A DNA stretch of 64,000 bases from Nocardioides speluncae (GTDB taxonomy: Bacteria; Actinomycetota; Actinomycetes; Propionibacteriales; Nocardioidaceae), in assembly GCF_003121585.1 (NCBI RefSeq), contig NZ_QEOO01000002.1, positions 1-64,000 of the forward strand, given 5' to 3'. A model generated the notes under the pieces. That model saw only the letters and a program-made list of their open reading frames with translations, had not been told where the DNA came from and did no database searches. The position numbers and the translations under genes are program-made. Positions 20,702 through 30,090 of this stretch are shown here, one piece after another. Numbering within the stretch: position 1 is the first letter of the stretch; each line of letters begins with the position of its first letter.

Positions 20702-20789
20702 GGCCTTCGGCCGACCGGCGCGGGCCGCCTTCGGCGGGCTGCCTCCCCTGTTTCGCCGGACCAGGCTCACTCCGTTCGCGGTCCGGCGA
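20702..20789. repeat. Gene-end repeat family F2, copy b (hairpins)
   Basis: Same order of hairpins as 6384-6475: GGCCTTCGGCC, then GCCGCC-TTCG-GCGGGC, then a stem with arms CGCCGGACC and GGTCCGGCG. The last hairpin contains the coaD stop codon and its last few codons, so coaD ends inside the repeat. It is probably a terminator between coaD and yceD. Confidence 0.55.
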
Positions 20790-21261
20790 GCTTGGCCGTC
20801 AACCGGTCGAGGACGAAGCCGGGCACCAGCCCGCTGACGTCGCCGCCGAACGTGGCGACCTCCTTGACCAGGCTGGACGCCACGTAGGAGTAGCCCGGGC
20901 TGGTGGGCATGAACAGGGTCTCGACGCCGGCGAGCTTGGAGTTCATCTGCGCCATCTGCAGCTCGTAGTCGAAGTCGCTGAACGCGCGCAGCCCCTTCAC
21001 GATCGCCGAGACGTCGCGCTCCTGGCAGAACGTCGTGAGCAGGCCGGTGAAGCCGTCGACCTGGACGTTGGGGAACTCCTCGCAGGCGGTGCGGAGCATC
21101 TCGATCCGCTCCTCGGGCGAGAACAGCCGGTTCTTCGACTTGTTCACCCCGACCGCGACGATCACCTCGTCGAACAGCTGCGAGGCCCGCGACACGATGT
21201 CGATGTGGCCATTGGTGACCGGGTCGAACGATCCGGGACACACGGCTCTGCGCACAGTCAC
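20767..21261 (-). CDS. coaD: Phosphopantetheine adenylyltransferase
   Basis: 164 aa. It catalyses the penultimate step of coenzyme A synthesis. The nucleotidyltransferase motif is GSFDPVTNGHIDI, and SYVASSLVKEVA corresponds to the second substrate-binding motif. The first GTG overlaps the rsmD stop (GTGA). A second GTG two codons later has a GAGGAG site five bases away and is equally plausible. The C-terminal codons lie in an F2 hairpin repeat. Confidence 0.95.
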   Translation of the reverse strand: MTVRRAVCPGSFDPVTNGHIDIVSRASQLFDEVIVAVGVNKSKNRLFSPEERIEMLRTACEEFPNVQVDGFTGLLTTFCQERDVSAIVKGLRAFSDFDYELQMAQMNSKLAGVETLFMPTSPGYSYVASSLVKEVATFGGDVSGLVPGFVLDRLTAKLAGPRTE

Positions 21262-21860
21262 TCCTCAGAGTCAGGCTCGGCATCGGGGTCGGCATCGCAG
21301 CCGGCGGCGTGACCGTACCAAAGCACGGTCTCGCCGTAGGTCCGCTCCTTCTCCGCGGCGAGGCCGCAGGGCCAGTCGGGCGCCGAGGTCCGGACCGATC
21401 GCTCGACGACGACCAGGGCGCCGGGGACCAGCCAGTCGTGCTCGACCAGCAGCCGGAGAGTCTCGGCGACCTCCGCGCCCGGCATCGGGTACGGCGGGTC
21501 CAGGAACGCCACGTCGTACGGCGCCACCGGGGTCCGCGCGAGCGCGGCGACGACCGAGCTGGTCAGCACCTCGACGTGGTTCATCGACAGGGTCTTGGCG
21601 TTCTGGCCAATCAGCGCGGCGGTCCGGCGGTCCTGCTCGACGAAGGTGACCACACCGGCGCCGCGGGACCTGGCCTCCAGTCCGACCGCGCCGCTGCCGG
21701 CGTACAGGTCCAGGAAGCGGAGCCCGGACAGCGAGCCACACCACGACTCGATCGCGGAGAACAGCGCCTCGCGCACCCGGTCCGTGGTGGGCCGGGTATT
21801 GGACCCGCGGGGTGCGTTGATCCGCCTGCCCCCCGCGGACCCGCCGATGATGCGGGTCAT
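21258..21860 (-). CDS. rsmD: 16S rRNA (guanine966-N2)-methyltransferase RsmD
   Basis: 200 aa. Conserved opening TRIIGGSAGGRRI, SAM motif FLDLYAGSGAVGLEA and catalytic DPPY motif (AFLDPPYPMPG). It methylates G966 in the small subunit. The ATG overlaps the recG stop (ATGA). The C-terminal tail is acidic and species-specific. recG-rsmD-coaD form a coupled operon. Confidence 0.95.
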   Translation of the reverse strand: MTRIIGGSAGGRRINAPRGSNTRPTTDRVREALFSAIESWCGSLSGLRFLDLYAGSGAVGLEARSRGAGVVTFVEQDRRTAALIGQNAKTLSMNHVEVLTSSVVAALARTPVAPYDVAFLDPPYPMPGAEVAETLRLLVEHDWLVPGALVVVERSVRTSAPDWPCGLAAEKERTYGETVLWYGHAAGCDADPDAEPDSEE

Positions 21861-24106
21861 GACTTCTCCATGAACTCGGACTCCCGAGAGTCTTCCATCT
21901 CCTGGACGGCCCGAGCGAGCAGTGGAGCCCGAGCCAAGGACCCATCTTGCGTCAGAAGCGTCTCCGCCGCACGTCGGGCCTCCTGGATCAGCTCCTCATC
22001 ACGGAGAACTCTTAGGTTCTGCAGGCTCGACCGGTAGCCGGACTGGGAGGCGCCGAGCACGTCGCCCTCGCGCCGCTGCTCGAGGTCGACCCGGGAGAGC
22101 TCGAAGCCGTCGGTGGTCGCCGCCACCGCCGTCAGCCGCTCCCGCGCGGGCCCCTCGGCCGGTGCGCCGGTGACCAGCAGGCACAGTCCGGGCAGGCCGC
22201 CCCGGCCGACCCGGCCGCGCAGCTGGTGGAGCTGGGAGACGCCGAACCGGTCGGCGTCGAGCAGCACCATCATCGTGGCGTTGGCGACGTCGACGCCGAC
22301 CTCGATCACCGTGGTGGCGATGAGTACGTCGACCCGGCCGGCCGCGAACGCCCGCATCGCGCGGTCCTTCTCGTCGGGCGCCAGCCGGCCGTGCAGGGTC
22401 TCCAGCCGGAGCCCGCTGAGCGGGCCCTCGGCGAGCTGGGCGGCCACGGCCTCGACCGAGGACAGCGTCCCCGTCGCGAGCTGGTTGCCCTCGTCGTCGA
22501 CGTCGACCTGGTCCACCTGGCCCGGCTCGGCCTCGTCGCCGCCGATCCGCGGGCACACGACGTACACCTGGTGGCCCTTCGCGACCTCCTCGCGCACCCG
22601 CTGCCAGACCCGGTCGAACCAGTGCGGCTGGTCGGCGAGCGGGACCACGTTGGTCTGGATCGCCGCCCGGCCGGCCGGCAGCTCGCGCAGGGTGGAGACC
22701 TCGAGGTCGCCGAAGACCGTCATCGCGACCGTGCGCGGGATGGGGGTCGCGGTCATCACCAGCACGTGGGGCGGGGTGCCCGCCTTGTCGGTGAGCGCAG
22801 CCCGCTGCTCCACGCCGAAGCGGTGCTGCTCGTCGACAACGACCAGGCCGAGGTCGGCGAAGCTGACGTGCTCTTGAAGCAGCGCGTGGGTGCCGACCAC
22901 GATCCCGGCCTCGCCGGAGGCGATCCGCAGCAGCGCCTCCTTGCGCTGGCCCTTGTTCATCGAGCCGGTGAGCAGCGCGACGGTAGTGCCCTCGGCCGCG
23001 CCGCCGAGCATGCCGCCGCCGGCCAGGTCGCCGAGCAGGTCGGTGATCGAGCGGTAGTGCTGCTGGGCCAGCACCTCGGTCGGCGCGAGCAGCGCGGCCT
23101 GGCCGCCGGAGTCGACGGTGTGCAGCATCGCGCGCACGGCGACCAGGGTCTTGCCGGAGCCGACCTCGCCCTGCAGCAGCCGGTGCATCGGGTGCGGCTG
23201 GGCCAGGTCGTCGGCGATCTGGGCGCCGATCTCGCGCTGGCCGGTCGTCAGCTCGAACGGCAGCCGCTCGTCGAAGGCCTTGAGCAGCGAGCCGTCGCCG
23301 CCGGTGCGGGCCTGGGCGCCCTGGGCCCGCAGCTCGGCGCGGCGCCGGCCGAGCACCAGCTGGGTGACCAGCGCCTCGTCGAACCGGAACCGCCGGCGCG
23401 CCCGCTCCACCTCGGCGAAGCTCGCCGGAGTGTGTACGCCGCGCAGCGCCTCGCGGACCGGCAGCAGGTGGTACTCGCTGCGGAGGTCGTCGGGCAGCAG
23501 CTCGGGAACCTCGTCGACCACGTCGAGGGCGAACGCCACCGCTCGCTGCAGCTCCCAGGAGGTGACGCCGGCGGTCAGCGGGTAGATCGGGAACAGGCCG
23601 CGCAGCCCGGCCAGCGCCGCACCGTCCGCGGGGTCGACCTCGCCGTCCTCGTTCTCGGACTCGACGCCGAACGGGATGATGTCGGGGTTGGTGAGCTGCC
23701 AGTCCTGCCGGAACCGGCCGACCTGGCCCATGAAGAAGCCCTCCATGCCCCTCCGGACCCGGCGCGCGTGCCACTCCGCGGTGTGCTTCTTCTTGGCGAA
23801 GAACGTCATCTTGAGCTCGGGGCCGTCGGTGGCCAGCACGGTCTCGACTCGGTAGGCGCGGTGTCCGGTACGCCGGTCCTGGTAGGTGTGGATCTCGGAC
23901 TCCACGATCCGGCCGACCACGGCCAGCTGCTGGCCGACGGCGAGGTCGCCGACCTTGGTGAGTTCCCCCATCTTCAGATAGCGGCGCGGGTGATGGCCGA
24001 CCAGGTCGCCGACGGTGTGCAGGCCGAGCTTCTGCTCGATCTTGTCGCGCTTGGTCTTGTTGTCACCGACCACGGTTGCGATCGGTGAGTCCAGGCTGAT
24101 CCCCAC
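21857..24106 (-). CDS. recG: ATP-dependent DNA helicase RecG
   Basis: 749 aa. It remodels stalled replication forks and branched DNA. A wedge/OB domain occupies the first about 200 residues. Helicase motifs are LLQGEVGSGKT (Walker A), VVVDEQHRFG (DEQH box), MTATPIPRT, and C-terminal QLRGRVGRGG. Length is normal for the family. GTG start. Upstream lies the DAK2-domain gene with a 20-bp gap on the same strand. Confidence 0.96.
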   Translation of the reverse strand: MGISLDSPIATVVGDNKTKRDKIEQKLGLHTVGDLVGHHPRRYLKMGELTKVGDLAVGQQLAVVGRIVESEIHTYQDRRTGHRAYRVETVLATDGPELKMTFFAKKKHTAEWHARRVRRGMEGFFMGQVGRFRQDWQLTNPDIIPFGVESENEDGEVDPADGAALAGLRGLFPIYPLTAGVTSWELQRAVAFALDVVDEVPELLPDDLRSEYHLLPVREALRGVHTPASFAEVERARRRFRFDEALVTQLVLGRRRAELRAQGAQARTGGDGSLLKAFDERLPFELTTGQREIGAQIADDLAQPHPMHRLLQGEVGSGKTLVAVRAMLHTVDSGGQAALLAPTEVLAQQHYRSITDLLGDLAGGGMLGGAAEGTTVALLTGSMNKGQRKEALLRIASGEAGIVVGTHALLQEHVSFADLGLVVVDEQHRFGVEQRAALTDKAGTPPHVLVMTATPIPRTVAMTVFGDLEVSTLRELPAGRAAIQTNVVPLADQPHWFDRVWQRVREEVAKGHQVYVVCPRIGGDEAEPGQVDQVDVDDEGNQLATGTLSSVEAVAAQLAEGPLSGLRLETLHGRLAPDEKDRAMRAFAAGRVDVLIATTVIEVGVDVANATMMVLLDADRFGVSQLHQLRGRVGRGGLPGLCLLVTGAPAEGPARERLTAVAATTDGFELSRVDLEQRREGDVLGASQSGYRSSLQNLRVLRDEELIQEARRAAETLLTQDGSLARAPLLARAVQEMEDSRESEFMEKS

Positions 24107-24126
24107 GTGGCCCCCTTTCGGCCGGT

Positions 24127-25773
24127 CTACTCGACTCCCACCAGCAGTGGATAGCGCTCCTGACCTCCGTCGTACACCACGACGTCGACAGTCGGGTGCT
24201 GCTCCTCGACGTACGCGGCCCAGCGGTCGGCCAGCCGTTCGCCGTTGGCGGGCCGGTCCTCGGCCCCGGCGACGATCGTGACCAGCTCGCCACCACCGCC
24301 GATCAGCCGCTGGATCACCTCAACCCCGACGTCGTACAGATCCTCGCCGACGATCGCAAAGTCACCCGCGATCACGCCGAGCACGTCGCCCGGCTCGCAG
24401 GGCCCGCCCATCGTGATCGCCTTCTTGGCCGCGATCGTTACCGCGCCGTGCCGGGCGTGCCGGGCGGTGGCGGTCATCTCCAGCACGTCGGCGTCGAAGG
24501 TCCGGCCGGGCTCGTGCACGGCCACAGCCGCCAGGCCCTGCACCTGCGCCTGGCTCGGGATCACCGCGACCCGTACCTCGCTCTCCTCCTCGGCGGTCCG
24601 GGCCGCGATCTCGGCGGCCCGCACCGAGTCCGGGTCGTTGGGGAGTACGACGACCTCGGCGGCGCCGCACTCGGTGATCGCCACCAGCAGCATCCCGGCC
24701 GACGGCCGCCGACCCGGCCCGCCGCTGACCACGACCGCACCCGCGCTCTCGAACAGGTCGGCCAGCCCCGGCCCCGCGGTCACCGCAACCACTCGGCGGC
24801 CGGCCACCCGCGACCGCCGCTCGCGCGCGGCCTGGGTCTGCTCGGCGAAGTGGGTGACCCGGACCCGGTAGGGACGGCCGGCCTCGATGCCGGCCTCGAT
24901 CGCCGCGCCGACGTCGTCGACATGGACGTGGACGTTCCAGAGCCCGTCGCCGCCGACGATCACCAGCGAGTCGCCGAGCGGCAGCAGCCGGCCACGCAGG
25001 GCGGGGACCGCGTCGTCGTCGGCGTCGAGCAGGTACATCACCTCGTACGCCGGGCCCTCGGCGGTCAGGTCGCCCGTGGGCATCGGCATCGGGATTCGGC
25101 GACTGCCGAGCACGCTCGGCGGCGCCACCCTGCGCCGGCCGGTGAGCGCGGTCTCGGCGGCGTCGAACACCACGCTCAGGCCACGGCCGCCCGCGTCGAC
25201 CACGCCCGCGTCGGCGAGGGTCTGCAGCTGTTCGGGGGTGCGGGCCAGCGCCTCGCGAGCGGCGGCCGCGGCGGCGGCGTACACGTCGGCGGTCTGGCTG
25301 GCCGGGTCCTCGGCCACGGCCAGCGCGGCGTTCGACGCGGCCCGGGAGACGGTCAGGATCGTGCCCTCGACGGGCACGCCGACCGCGGCGTAGCTGGCGT
25401 CGGTCGCCTCGCGGATCGACTCGGCGATGGTGACCGCGGCCCGCTCCCCCTCGGGAACCCGGGACAGCCGGCGGCACACCGCGCTCACCATCTGCGCCAG
25501 GATCACCCCGGAGTTGCCACGGGCGCCGAGCAAGGCGCCGCGCGCGAGCGCCGCCAGCACGGCCGGCTCCTCCGCGTCTGGGTCGACAGCGGCCTGGAGT
25601 GCGTCCCGCGCCGCGGTCATGGTCAGGAACATGTTGGTGCCGGTGTCGCCGTCCGGCACCGGGAACACGTTGAGCGCGTCGATCTCCTCGCGCGCCTCGG
25701 CCAACGCGTCGCAGGCGACATCCACGAAGCGCAGAACGGCGGGGAGCACCGTGCTGCCCTTCTCTACTGTCAT
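24127..25773 (-). CDS. DAK2/DegV-domain protein, FakA-like
   Basis: About 548 aa. The N-terminal DAK2 (dihydroxyacetone-kinase-like phosphatase/kinase) domain has the metal/ATP motif ALNVFPVPDGDTGTNM. The middle and C-terminal parts resemble the FakA family that phosphorylates fatty acids bound to FakB/DegV proteins. Always beside recG and rpmB in actinobacteria. The ATG at 25773 is preferred over an extended frame, because MTVEKGSTVLP is a plausible native N-terminus with GAGGCAGG upstream. No FakB is visible in this window. Confidence 0.9.
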   Translation of the reverse strand: MTVEKGSTVLPAVLRFVDVACDALAEAREEIDALNVFPVPDGDTGTNMFLTMTAARDALQAAVDPDAEEPAVLAALARGALLGARGNSGVILAQMVSAVCRRLSRVPEGERAAVTIAESIREATDASYAAVGVPVEGTILTVSRAASNAALAVAEDPASQTADVYAAAAAAAREALARTPEQLQTLADAGVVDAGGRGLSVVFDAAETALTGRRRVAPPSVLGSRRIPMPMPTGDLTAEGPAYEVMYLLDADDDAVPALRGRLLPLGDSLVIVGGDGLWNVHVHVDDVGAAIEAGIEAGRPYRVRVTHFAEQTQAARERRSRVAGRRVVAVTAGPGLADLFESAGAVVVSGGPGRRPSAGMLLVAITECGAAEVVVLPNDPDSVRAAEIAARTAEEESEVRVAVIPSQAQVQGLAAVAVHEPGRTFDADVLEMTATARHARHGAVTIAAKKAITMGGPCEPGDVLGVIAGDFAIVGEDLYDVGVEVIQRLIGGGGELVTIVAGAEDRPANGERLADRWAAYVEEQHPTVDVVVYDGGQERYPLLVGVE

Positions 25774-25999
25774 GACCTGCCTCAACGTTGGCCGGACGAG
25801 GTCGCTACGCCCGGCGCCGGGTGGGGAGGGACACACACTAGACGAGTTAACTCACCAGACGCTGGTCGTCGGCACAGCCCACTCGATTCGCCCACCCGGG
25901 AGGCCATCGGATACTCTTGTGCGGTTGCCCGCTCACTGTCGCTCTTGTCGACGGGGTGGGCCCTCGTACTGACTAACCCGATCAATCCAGGAGTTCCCG

Positions 26000-26185
26000 G
26001 TGGCTGCCGTCTGTGACATCTGCGCCAAGAAGCCCGGCTTCGGCAACAACCGTCCGTGGTCGCGCAAGATTACGAAGCGTCGCTTCAACCCCAACATCCA
26101 GCGCGTCCGCGCGAAGGTCAACGGCACGCCCAAGCGCCTCAACGTGTGCACCGGCTGCCTGAAGGCCGGCAAGGTCACCCGCTGA
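26000..26185 (+). CDS. rpmB: 50S ribosomal protein L28, zinc-binding form
   Basis: 61 aa. It opens MAAVCDICAKKPGFGNN, with Cys5, Cys8, Cys50 and Cys53 forming a zinc site. Basic body with the typical SRKITKRRFNPNIQ segment. GTG start with AGGAG six bases upstream. Divergent from the DAK2/recG operon. A strong hairpin follows. Confidence 0.97.
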   Translation: MAAVCDICAKKPGFGNNRPWSRKITKRRFNPNIQRVRAKVNGTPKRLNVCTGCLKAGKVTR

Positions 26186-26200
26186 CCTGACTCGACCTCT

Positions 26201-26236
26201 ACGAAGGCCGCCACCCGACCGGGTGGCGGCCTTCGT
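26201..26236. terminator. Bidirectional terminator after rpmB
   Basis: A perfect 16-bp GC-rich stem (26201-26216 with 26221-26236) and 4-nt loop GACC lie between the convergent rpmB and the large membrane-protein gene. There is no long T-run, as is common in actinobacteria. Confidence 0.85.
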
Positions 26237-26249
26237 CATCCCGCGGCCG

Positions 26250-28913
26250 TCAGTTCTCTGGGGGCGAAGGGATGCTGGGAAGCGACGGCATCGAAGGCAA
26301 CTCAGTCGGCGCTCCGGTCGCCCCACCCGTCGGGAAGTCCGTTGGCAGGCCGGTCGGCAGCCCCGTGGGTGCGGTCGGGGTCGAGCCCGGCTCGCCCCAC
26401 TGACCAGGGCCCAGCCAGCGCGGGCAGTGCTCGTCCAGCCACGGCGGCAGCTCACGGAGGATTCGGCTCAGGACCGGAATCTCTCGCGTCATCGCACCGA
26501 TGTCGCGGTCACGCGTCGCCTGGGCGATCCGGTCCGACGCGTCGGCGTAGTCCTCGATCGCCTCGGCCATCTCCCGATCGGTCATGCCGTCAGCCATCTC
26601 GCGGAAGATCTGCGCCTGCTCCTCCATACTGCCGGCTCGCTCGCCGGGATCGGCGCCCGCGCCCTGCTGCGACTGGGCCGTCATCTCCGTCAGGGGCGAC
26701 CCGAGTTCGGGTCCCTTCTCCTCGATCAGCGCGCAGTCGGCCGCGTAGTCCGGGCCACTGTCGTCGTCGCCGAGCCAGGCCAAGAGGCCGAGAACGAGAG
26801 CGAGCACCAGCAGGCCGACAGCTCCGATGACGAGCAGGAGCGTGCCGCGGCGGCGCTCCGCACGTCGGCCGCGCAGGCTGTAGAACACTGCCGCGGCGAG
26901 GAGTAGGAGACCGCCGGCCACGAGAGCCGAGACGGCGTACGGCGCGACCTGGCGCAGCCGGTCCTCGTCTTGACCGGAGTCGGCCTTCGGCCGGCCGGGC
27001 GGGCGTCGCGGCGGGAACTCACGGGCCAGCGCCGCGGTGTCGACACTCGCCCCGCCACCCAGCCAGCGTTCCGATCCCTCGGACGCCGAGCCGTCCTCGA
27101 CTCCGCGCCGTACGGCATCGGCGAGAGTCGGCCAGCCCTTCTCGAACTCGCTGGCGCTGACGGCGCTGCGGGCGACGGCGCTGAAGTCCACGCCGCCGTA
27201 CGTATAGGTCCTGATGGTCTGAACCGCACCGCTGGTGGTCGTGATCGTCTTCTTGTAGGCGGGGTCTCGCAGGGTCGCGAGATAGTGGCGGAAGGTGTAC
27301 CGCGGCGCCCAGTCGTTGATCTGCCAGCGCCCGATTTCGCCGCTGTCGACGATCCCGGCGTACGGTCCGGCAGCGCCGTACTTCGCGCGGTACCACTCCG
27401 CCGCAACTCGGCTCTTGTAGACGCGGCGTAGCGGCGCGAACGATGGCGCCTGGTTCACCGCCCGCACCATGTGCGGCAGGATCACGGTCCGGTAGATCTT
27501 CTCGAACCTCTCGGTGGCTGCCGCCGGCTGCGGGCAGTCGAGCGCGCTGCCCGGGCGGCCTTGTAGATCGGACTCCATCTGCACCCGCAGCGGCGCGTCC
27601 ACGATGTACAGCGCATCCCCGTCCTCGCGCACCGTGGCCGCCTCCGGCGTGATCCAGGCCCGGCTGACGAAGCAGGTGGCGCCGGTGGTCGCCAGCCCCG
27701 CCCAGAACCGCCGCCCCGTCGGAGTGTCCGGGTCCATCAGCCGGCTGCCCGTCCGCTTCAGCTCCAGGTCGGCCTCCAGTAGCACCCGCCCGGCATCGGT
27801 CCGGCCGAACGCACGATCCATGACCCGGTCCGGCTGATCGGGGTTGAGGTTCACCCAGAACGCCGACTTCGGCAGCGCCAGCCACACGAAGAACGCATCC
27901 GATGCCTGCTTCGCCTCGTCGACTCCGTCGACGTTCTGTCCGCCAGGCTGGGGACTTGCGCCGTGGAACGCGAAGTCGACCTCGCCCTTGTCTCCGTTGA
28001 AGTCCAGGTAACGCAGCTCCAGCGATGAGAAGTCGATCCCGCCCGGCGACACCAGCGCGCGAGCAAGCTCCGCCGAACTCTCATGATCCTCGCAGCCAGC
28101 AGCTACCGCCGTACGGCGTCGGGCCCGGGACGGGGCGGTGCACTCGCCCGTGGCGGGGGCCATGACCTCGTTGACGACCTTCGTGCTTCGGGCCAGCTTC
28201 TCCTGCTGCTCCTTGCGGTCCTGGGCGGCGGCCACGCTGGCGTTCCACTTCGCCATCAGGCCATCGGCATTGCGGCCGGGCCGGTGCGGCACGAGAGCCG
28301 CCACCTGCGCCTGCGGAGCCGACCTCGACAGTTCCCGGCTGCACACCTTGGTGCACGGTGAACGCTCGGTGACCACAGCCCGGGTGCGCGCCCTCGCTTC
28401 CTTCTCGATCTCGGCCACCGGGACGCCGAGCTGGCGTAGCAGCTTGCGAACAAGCTCGAGCAGCTTTCCCTCCGAGTGCTGCTGGCTGAGGAAGTCACTC
28501 TCGGTTGTCATCACGGCGATGCTCTGGCCCTCGCCGAGTCCCAGGACCCTCGACTTCTCCGGGTTGAGGGCATCGGCGTCCAAGACCGTGGCTCGGCCAC
28601 CCTTGAACAAGATCGGGTCGGCACCCTCAACGAGTCCCGAGACGTCGACATAGATGGCGGCAACGTTGTAGCCGAAGCTGTCGTACTTGCGCTTCACGAG
28701 CGCGGCGCGGTGTCGGCGGAGGTCGTCGGCTGCCGGATGGTCGTAGCCCTGCTCGCCGAGGTTCTGCCAGTCCGCCGCGGCGTAGGCGACTGGCAGCACC
28801 TCAGCAGGAGGCGGCGGCCGATCGGGGATGACAGGAACAGCCAAGCCAAGACAGGTGGCCAGCAACGCTGCGAACGCTACGCGCTTGAAGGGTGAGGACT
28901 GTCCGAGACCCAT
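26250..28913 (-). CDS. Large secreted/membrane protein of unknown function
   Basis: About 887 aa. Signal-like helix near residues 10-30 (FAALLATCLGLAVPVIP), then an extracellular region of about 620 residues with segments such as NLGEQGYDHP, IDFSSLELRYLDF, GRTDAGRVLLEADLELKRT and DCPQPAA, then two transmembrane helices at about 665-735 separated by a short basic loop. A final helical domain ends in a Pro/Thr/Ser-rich tail. The cysteines in the first half may form disulfides. I do not recognise a named family, although similar secreted proteins may exist in other actinomycetes. The ATG at 28913 has a GGAGGAG site four bases upstream. A surface sensor or cell-envelope assembly protein are possibilities. 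Confidence 0.75.
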   Translation of the reverse strand: MGLGQSSPFKRVAFAALLATCLGLAVPVIPDRPPPPAEVLPVAYAAADWQNLGEQGYDHPAADDLRRHRAALVKRKYDSFGYNVAAIYVDVSGLVEGADPILFKGGRATVLDADALNPEKSRVLGLGEGQSIAVMTTESDFLSQQHSEGKLLELVRKLLRQLGVPVAEIEKEARARTRAVVTERSPCTKVCSRELSRSAPQAQVAALVPHRPGRNADGLMAKWNASVAAAQDRKEQQEKLARSTKVVNEVMAPATGECTAPSRARRRTAVAAGCEDHESSAELARALVSPGGIDFSSLELRYLDFNGDKGEVDFAFHGASPQPGGQNVDGVDEAKQASDAFFVWLALPKSAFWVNLNPDQPDRVMDRAFGRTDAGRVLLEADLELKRTGSRLMDPDTPTGRRFWAGLATTGATCFVSRAWITPEAATVREDGDALYIVDAPLRVQMESDLQGRPGSALDCPQPAAATERFEKIYRTVILPHMVRAVNQAPSFAPLRRVYKSRVAAEWYRAKYGAAGPYAGIVDSGEIGRWQINDWAPRYTFRHYLATLRDPAYKKTITTTSGAVQTIRTYTYGGVDFSAVARSAVSASEFEKGWPTLADAVRRGVEDGSASEGSERWLGGGASVDTAALAREFPPRRPPGRPKADSGQDEDRLRQVAPYAVSALVAGGLLLLAAAVFYSLRGRRAERRRGTLLLVIGAVGLLVLALVLGLLAWLGDDDSGPDYAADCALIEEKGPELGSPLTEMTAQSQQGAGADPGERAGSMEEQAQIFREMADGMTDREMAEAIEDYADASDRIAQATRDRDIGAMTREIPVLSRILRELPPWLDEHCPRWLGPGQWGEPGSTPTAPTGLPTGLPTDFPTGGATGAPTELPSMPSLPSIPSPPEN

Positions 28914-29051
28914 TTCGCTCCTCCGACTCGGCGGCATCGGTCGGCGGCTCAATACCCATTCAGGCGCCACCTACTCACTAGGACGGCAAAGCCACCGAGG
29001 TTTGTTGTCGCACAGCGGTGCTCGGTGTGTGGAACTCCTGGCCGAGACCGG

Positions 29052-29627
29052 TCAGGCGGGGCCGACGGCCTGCCGGAGCGCGGTGTACGACGCGACCAGG
29101 GCGCTCCGCTCCTGGGCGAGCAGGTCGTCGTCGGCGCAGCCGCCGGCGACCCAGGCATCGGAGAAGCCCATCGCCTCGACCCGCTTCTTGGCCGCCGCCC
29201 TCATGGTGGCCGGCGGTGCGTCGTACACGTAGGCGTAGAGGTCGACCAGGGACTGCACCAGCTCCTCGGTAGAGGTGGCCGAGTCGTGCTGGTGCTCCCG
29301 GTGCAGCCGCCACCACTCGACCTCCAGCTCGGCGGCCCGCACCGGGTCGAGGTCGAGGTCGACCATCCGGTAGAAGCGCCGCATCGACGCCCGGGCGGCG
29401 TCCGGGTGGTTGTCCGGGTACGGCGCCCAGTGCTGGTTCGCGCGCAGCACGTGCCAGGCGCCGGCCAGCGTGCGCAGCCGACCCATCCCGAAGCCCTCGT
29501 GGACCATCCCGACGGCGGCGCTGAGGAAGCGGCGCCACTCGCGGCGGTAGTAGGCGGCCCAGGCGTCGGTCTCCCGGTTGGCGACCAGGACCGGGTCGAA
29601 GGTTCGCGGACCGCGCTCGGTGGCCAT
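29052..29627 (-). CDS. Conserved actinobacterial protein of unknown function
   Basis: About 191 aa, soluble and helical. It opens with DPVLVANRETDAWAAYYRREW, then AWHVLRANQHWAPYPDNHPD and LEVEWWRLHREHQH, rich in Trp, His and Tyr. I recognise these as a family seen in many actinomycetes but know no function. The ATG at 29627 gives the usual N-terminus; a longer frame adds a signal-like but unconserved stretch. Confidence 0.8.
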   Translation of the reverse strand: MATERGPRTFDPVLVANRETDAWAAYYRREWRRFLSAAVGMVHEGFGMGRLRTLAGAWHVLRANQHWAPYPDNHPDAARASMRRFYRMVDLDLDPVRAAELEVEWWRLHREHQHDSATSTEELVQSLVDLYAYVYDAPPATMRAAAKKRVEAMGFSDAWVAGGCADDDLLAQERSALVASYTALRQAVGPA

Positions 29628-29694
29628 GGGTTTCACGCTAACCGCGTGAGGAGCGGGAAGGAGCGGAAATGCGGGCAACCCCAGCGGCGCTACC

Positions 29695-30081
29695 GTGGGC
29701 GGAGTGAGTGAGCTGACGGGAAGAGACCCGATCTACGATCCCCAGGAGCTGGAGCGGCAGCTAGTAGTCAGGGAGAACGCCGGCGATGTTGGTGGCATGA
29801 CCGCCCTGTTCGAGCCGGACGCGGTGATCGAACTCGGCGAGGGACGGCTGGTGCGCGGCACCGAAGCCATTCGCGAGTTCTTCACCGAGCTCCAAGTCAC
29901 GGGAATCGGGCCGGAAGGACGAAGGTTCAAGCTCGGTGAGCAGCGCCCAGCGCTGATCTCCGGCGATTTGGCCCTCACCTCGACGCGCAGTATCGACGGT
30001 GACATCACCTCGGAGGTCGCGCGGCGCCAGGACGATGGCACCTGGCTTTGGATCATCGACCGGTGGTCGGTCAACTGGTGA
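29695..30081 (+). CDS. SnoaL/NTF2-like fold protein
   Basis: About 128 aa (125 if the GTG at 29704 is used). Small alpha+beta barrel pattern: helical ELERQLVVRENAGDVGGMTALFEPDAVIELGEG, then GTEAIREFFTEL, then strands ending in WLWIIDRWSVNW. Typical of the SnoaL-like nuclear transport factor 2 superfamily (isomerases, hydrolases or simple binding proteins). No catalytic set can be named. Convergent with thiL. Confidence 0.8.
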   Translation: MGGVSELTGRDPIYDPQELERQLVVRENAGDVGGMTALFEPDAVIELGEGRLVRGTEAIREFFTELQVTGIGPEGRRFKLGEQRPALISGDLALTSTRSIDGDITSEVARRQDDGTWLWIIDRWSVNW

Positions 30082-30090
30082 CGCGAGGGC

